From Psoroptes ovis (taxonomy: Eukaryota > Arthropoda > Arachnida > Sarcoptiformes > Psoroptidae), in the NCBI GenBank assembly GCA_002943765.1, contig PQWQ01000005.1:3225001-3289000 (forward strand): a stretch of DNA of 64,000 bases, in the 5' to 3' direction. Shown here piece by piece: positions 62,293 through 64,000 of the stretch; the stretch's first letter is position 1; every line of letters starts with the position of its first letter. Under the pieces are notes generated by a model. The model did no database searches. It was not told where the DNA came from and saw only the letters and a list, made by a program, of their open reading frames with translations. The position numbers were made by a program, and so were the translations under genes.

Positions 62293-63476
62293 ATGACAAG
62301 TAATTGTGATCATAAAATTGGTGATATTATTAGCATTAATCAACCATTTGTACATGTGTTGAATTGGAGCCACAAAAATCAGTATTGTGATTATTGTTTG
62401 AAGAAATGGTAATGAAATTTTCGATAAAATTTTCAATCTAACATGATTAATTTTACAATTTCTGATATTTTAGCTTTGACTTGAAAAAATGTAATGCATG
62501 TAAACATCAATATTATTGTGGAAAAAAGTGTCAAAAATTAGATTGGAAAAAACATAAATATGAATGTGAAATATATGCAACTTATGAAAATGATGATCAT
62601 TTCAAAATTGATAATGATTTAAATAGATTCTTATTACGTTTATATTTATTCATTGATAATAATCCTGATTCATTATTAGAACGAAGACAATTTCAAAACA
62701 ATCAATCGAAAGATTTTGATCGATGCTTTATGGATTTACAAACACATCGAGAAGAAATACGTATGCATTTGCCAAGAATGAATGTATTTGAAAAATTATA
62801 CAAAAGATTCAAATCGCTGAATAGATTAAATATAGATTATGATAAATTATTTGAATATTATTGTCGTATTTGTATAAATTCATTTACGATTACCAATTGT
62901 GAATTGAATGAAATCGGCACTGGTCTGTATTTATCTGAATCAAAATTAGATCATTCATGTGTGCCTAATGCTGCACTGGTTTTTAATGGAAATAAAATCA
63001 TTATCCGAGCTATTCGTCCAATCAAAATTGGTGAAATGATTACAATCAATTATGTTGACATTAAATTATCAAAAGAAACAAGACAGGAAAAATTATTTGA
63101 ACAATATTATTTTCAATGTGAATGTATTAGATGTTCATCTTGGGAGCCATTGGTAGATTATGAACAGTTAGCTTATTTGATAAAAAAGATGGATGAATCA
63201 ATTGATCAAGAAAAATTCGCTGATGCATATGAATATGGTTTACAAACGATGCCAATGTTTCGAAAAATTTATGATAAATGTCATCCAGATCTTACAGTAC
63301 AATTATTACGAATGTTAAAATTACATTTACAAATATTACCAGAAATTAATCATGAAACAATGAATGATGAAATAATTTTAAAAGAAATTGCCGATACAAG
63401 ACAAGCAATCGAATGGACAAATTCAGGTGCTGATGATGAATTGTATCAAACATTTGTATCATTGTTTCGATCATAA
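62293..63476 (+). CDS. SMYD3-like SET/MYND-domain protein, copy 2
   Basis: Tandem duplicate of the preceding gene: exons 62293-62408 and 62474-63476 (65-bp intron at the same site and phase), 372 residues. The first exon differs from copy 1 at only a few bases (KIG for NIG, VLNWSH for LLKWNY). The MYND zinc ligands are all kept. SET wording is the same, including LDHSC and GTGLYLSESK; the post-SET site is CECIRC. It also lacks the N-terminal GxG segment, so that loss predates the duplication. Differences concentrate between the MYND and SET parts (THREEIRMHLPRMNVFEK against KIEEEICLNSLKM), suggesting relaxed or diversifying change there. The duplicated block includes about 200 bp of promoter. 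Confidence 0.88.
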
Positions 63477-64000
63477 TCATCAATTAAAATTTTTCAATGG
63501 TTATTTTTGGAATCATTATCTTAACACATAATACAATGGTATAGTCATTTATATTTTGATTATATACAGAATAAGGTCACTTATTTATTTATTGTTTTTT
63601 TTCTTAATTTCACAGAAAATAAATCAATCCGAAGATAATACCACCAAACTAATCAAAGAAAACAAAACAAAAAAAAAATTTCTCTTTTCAATTCCCATTA
63701 CTTATAGTCACAATAATCGAAAACAATAATAAATGGATTTTTATTATTATTATCATCATCATCCACCATAAACGATAAGGCCATAATCGAAAGATATCTG
63801 TGTCATATAAAAAGTCAAAAAATTTTCTGCAAGACTAAAACCTAAAAATTATATCTTCTGTATTGGAATTTACGAAAAAAAAAAGAAAAAGAGACCATAA
63901 GTTCTTCATTTGCTTTCAAACAACGACAACAACAACAAGTAAATCAGGTTTCATTGGGGTTTTTTTTTCTGTACTTAAGTGTTATCTACGATCAAGATAT
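63477..64000. other. Region downstream of SMYD copy 2
   Basis: 3' UTR with AATAAA at 63618-63623, then AT-rich non-coding DNA to the window edge. No gene start or exon is recognised. Confidence 0.5.

Noticed and set aside
1..64000. CRISPR arrays, rRNA, tRNA genes, bacterial operons
   Set aside because: The regularly repeated units are dispersed TA-flanked hairpins with irregular spacing, and no RNA gene structure was recognised; the gene content is eukaryotic.

Overview
The window looks like nuclear DNA of an arthropod, most probably an acariform (dust- or mange-mite-like) mite. The sequence is strongly AT-rich. Where introns can be placed they have GT-AG ends and most are only about 59-80 bp. 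Proteins carry long Asn/Gln/His runs and belong to animal families. No bacterial operons, tRNA or rRNA genes or CRISPR arrays are visible. The mite assignment is an inference from compactness and composition; the animal assignment is firm.

Layout. 0.1-2.7 kb (- strand): SCYL2, a clathrin-coat-associated pseudokinase. 4.6-6.8 kb (- strand): the beta subunit of a voltage-gated calcium channel in seven exons. 10.5-12.6 kb (+ strand): WASP/N-WASP, the Arp2/3 activator, in five exons. It is head-to-head with the calcium-channel gene across 3.7 kb. 12.6-34.4 kb: about 22 kb with no recognisable gene. 34.4-59.1 kb (+ strand): an ELK/ternary-complex-factor ETS gene whose conserved exons lie at 57.0-59.1 kb. 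A coding exon at 34.4 kb is in compatible phase and may be its N-terminus, which would make 34.9-57.0 kb one 22 kb intron. 60.7-63.5 kb (+ strand): a recent tandem pair of SMYD3-like MYND/SET genes.

The two long non-coding stretches are full of small DNA transposons. I count 45 copies of an 80-bp mariner-type miniature element (TA target, GTTGTCC-type ends) in three subfamilies, plus two piggyBac-like (TTAA) elements, one TA-flanked Tc1-like hairpin and one hAT-type element with an 8-bp target duplication. No transposase gene is present. They are absent from the gene-dense ends of the window.

The most unusual locus is 51.6-54.1 kb. A fold-back structure with two 367-bp arms that match wherever I compared them (51647-52512) lies 188 bp upstream of an intronless, broken reading frame (52701-54130). 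That frame resembles the nucleoprotein of a negative-strand RNA virus, i.e. a probable endogenous viral element. A 187-bp hAT-type element sits inside it, and insertion plus target duplication total 195 bp, so the frame stays open across it. Two later +1 frame changes break it. Three CTCF-like motifs (3.0, 14.6 and 50.9 kb) lie at or near boundaries between these regions.
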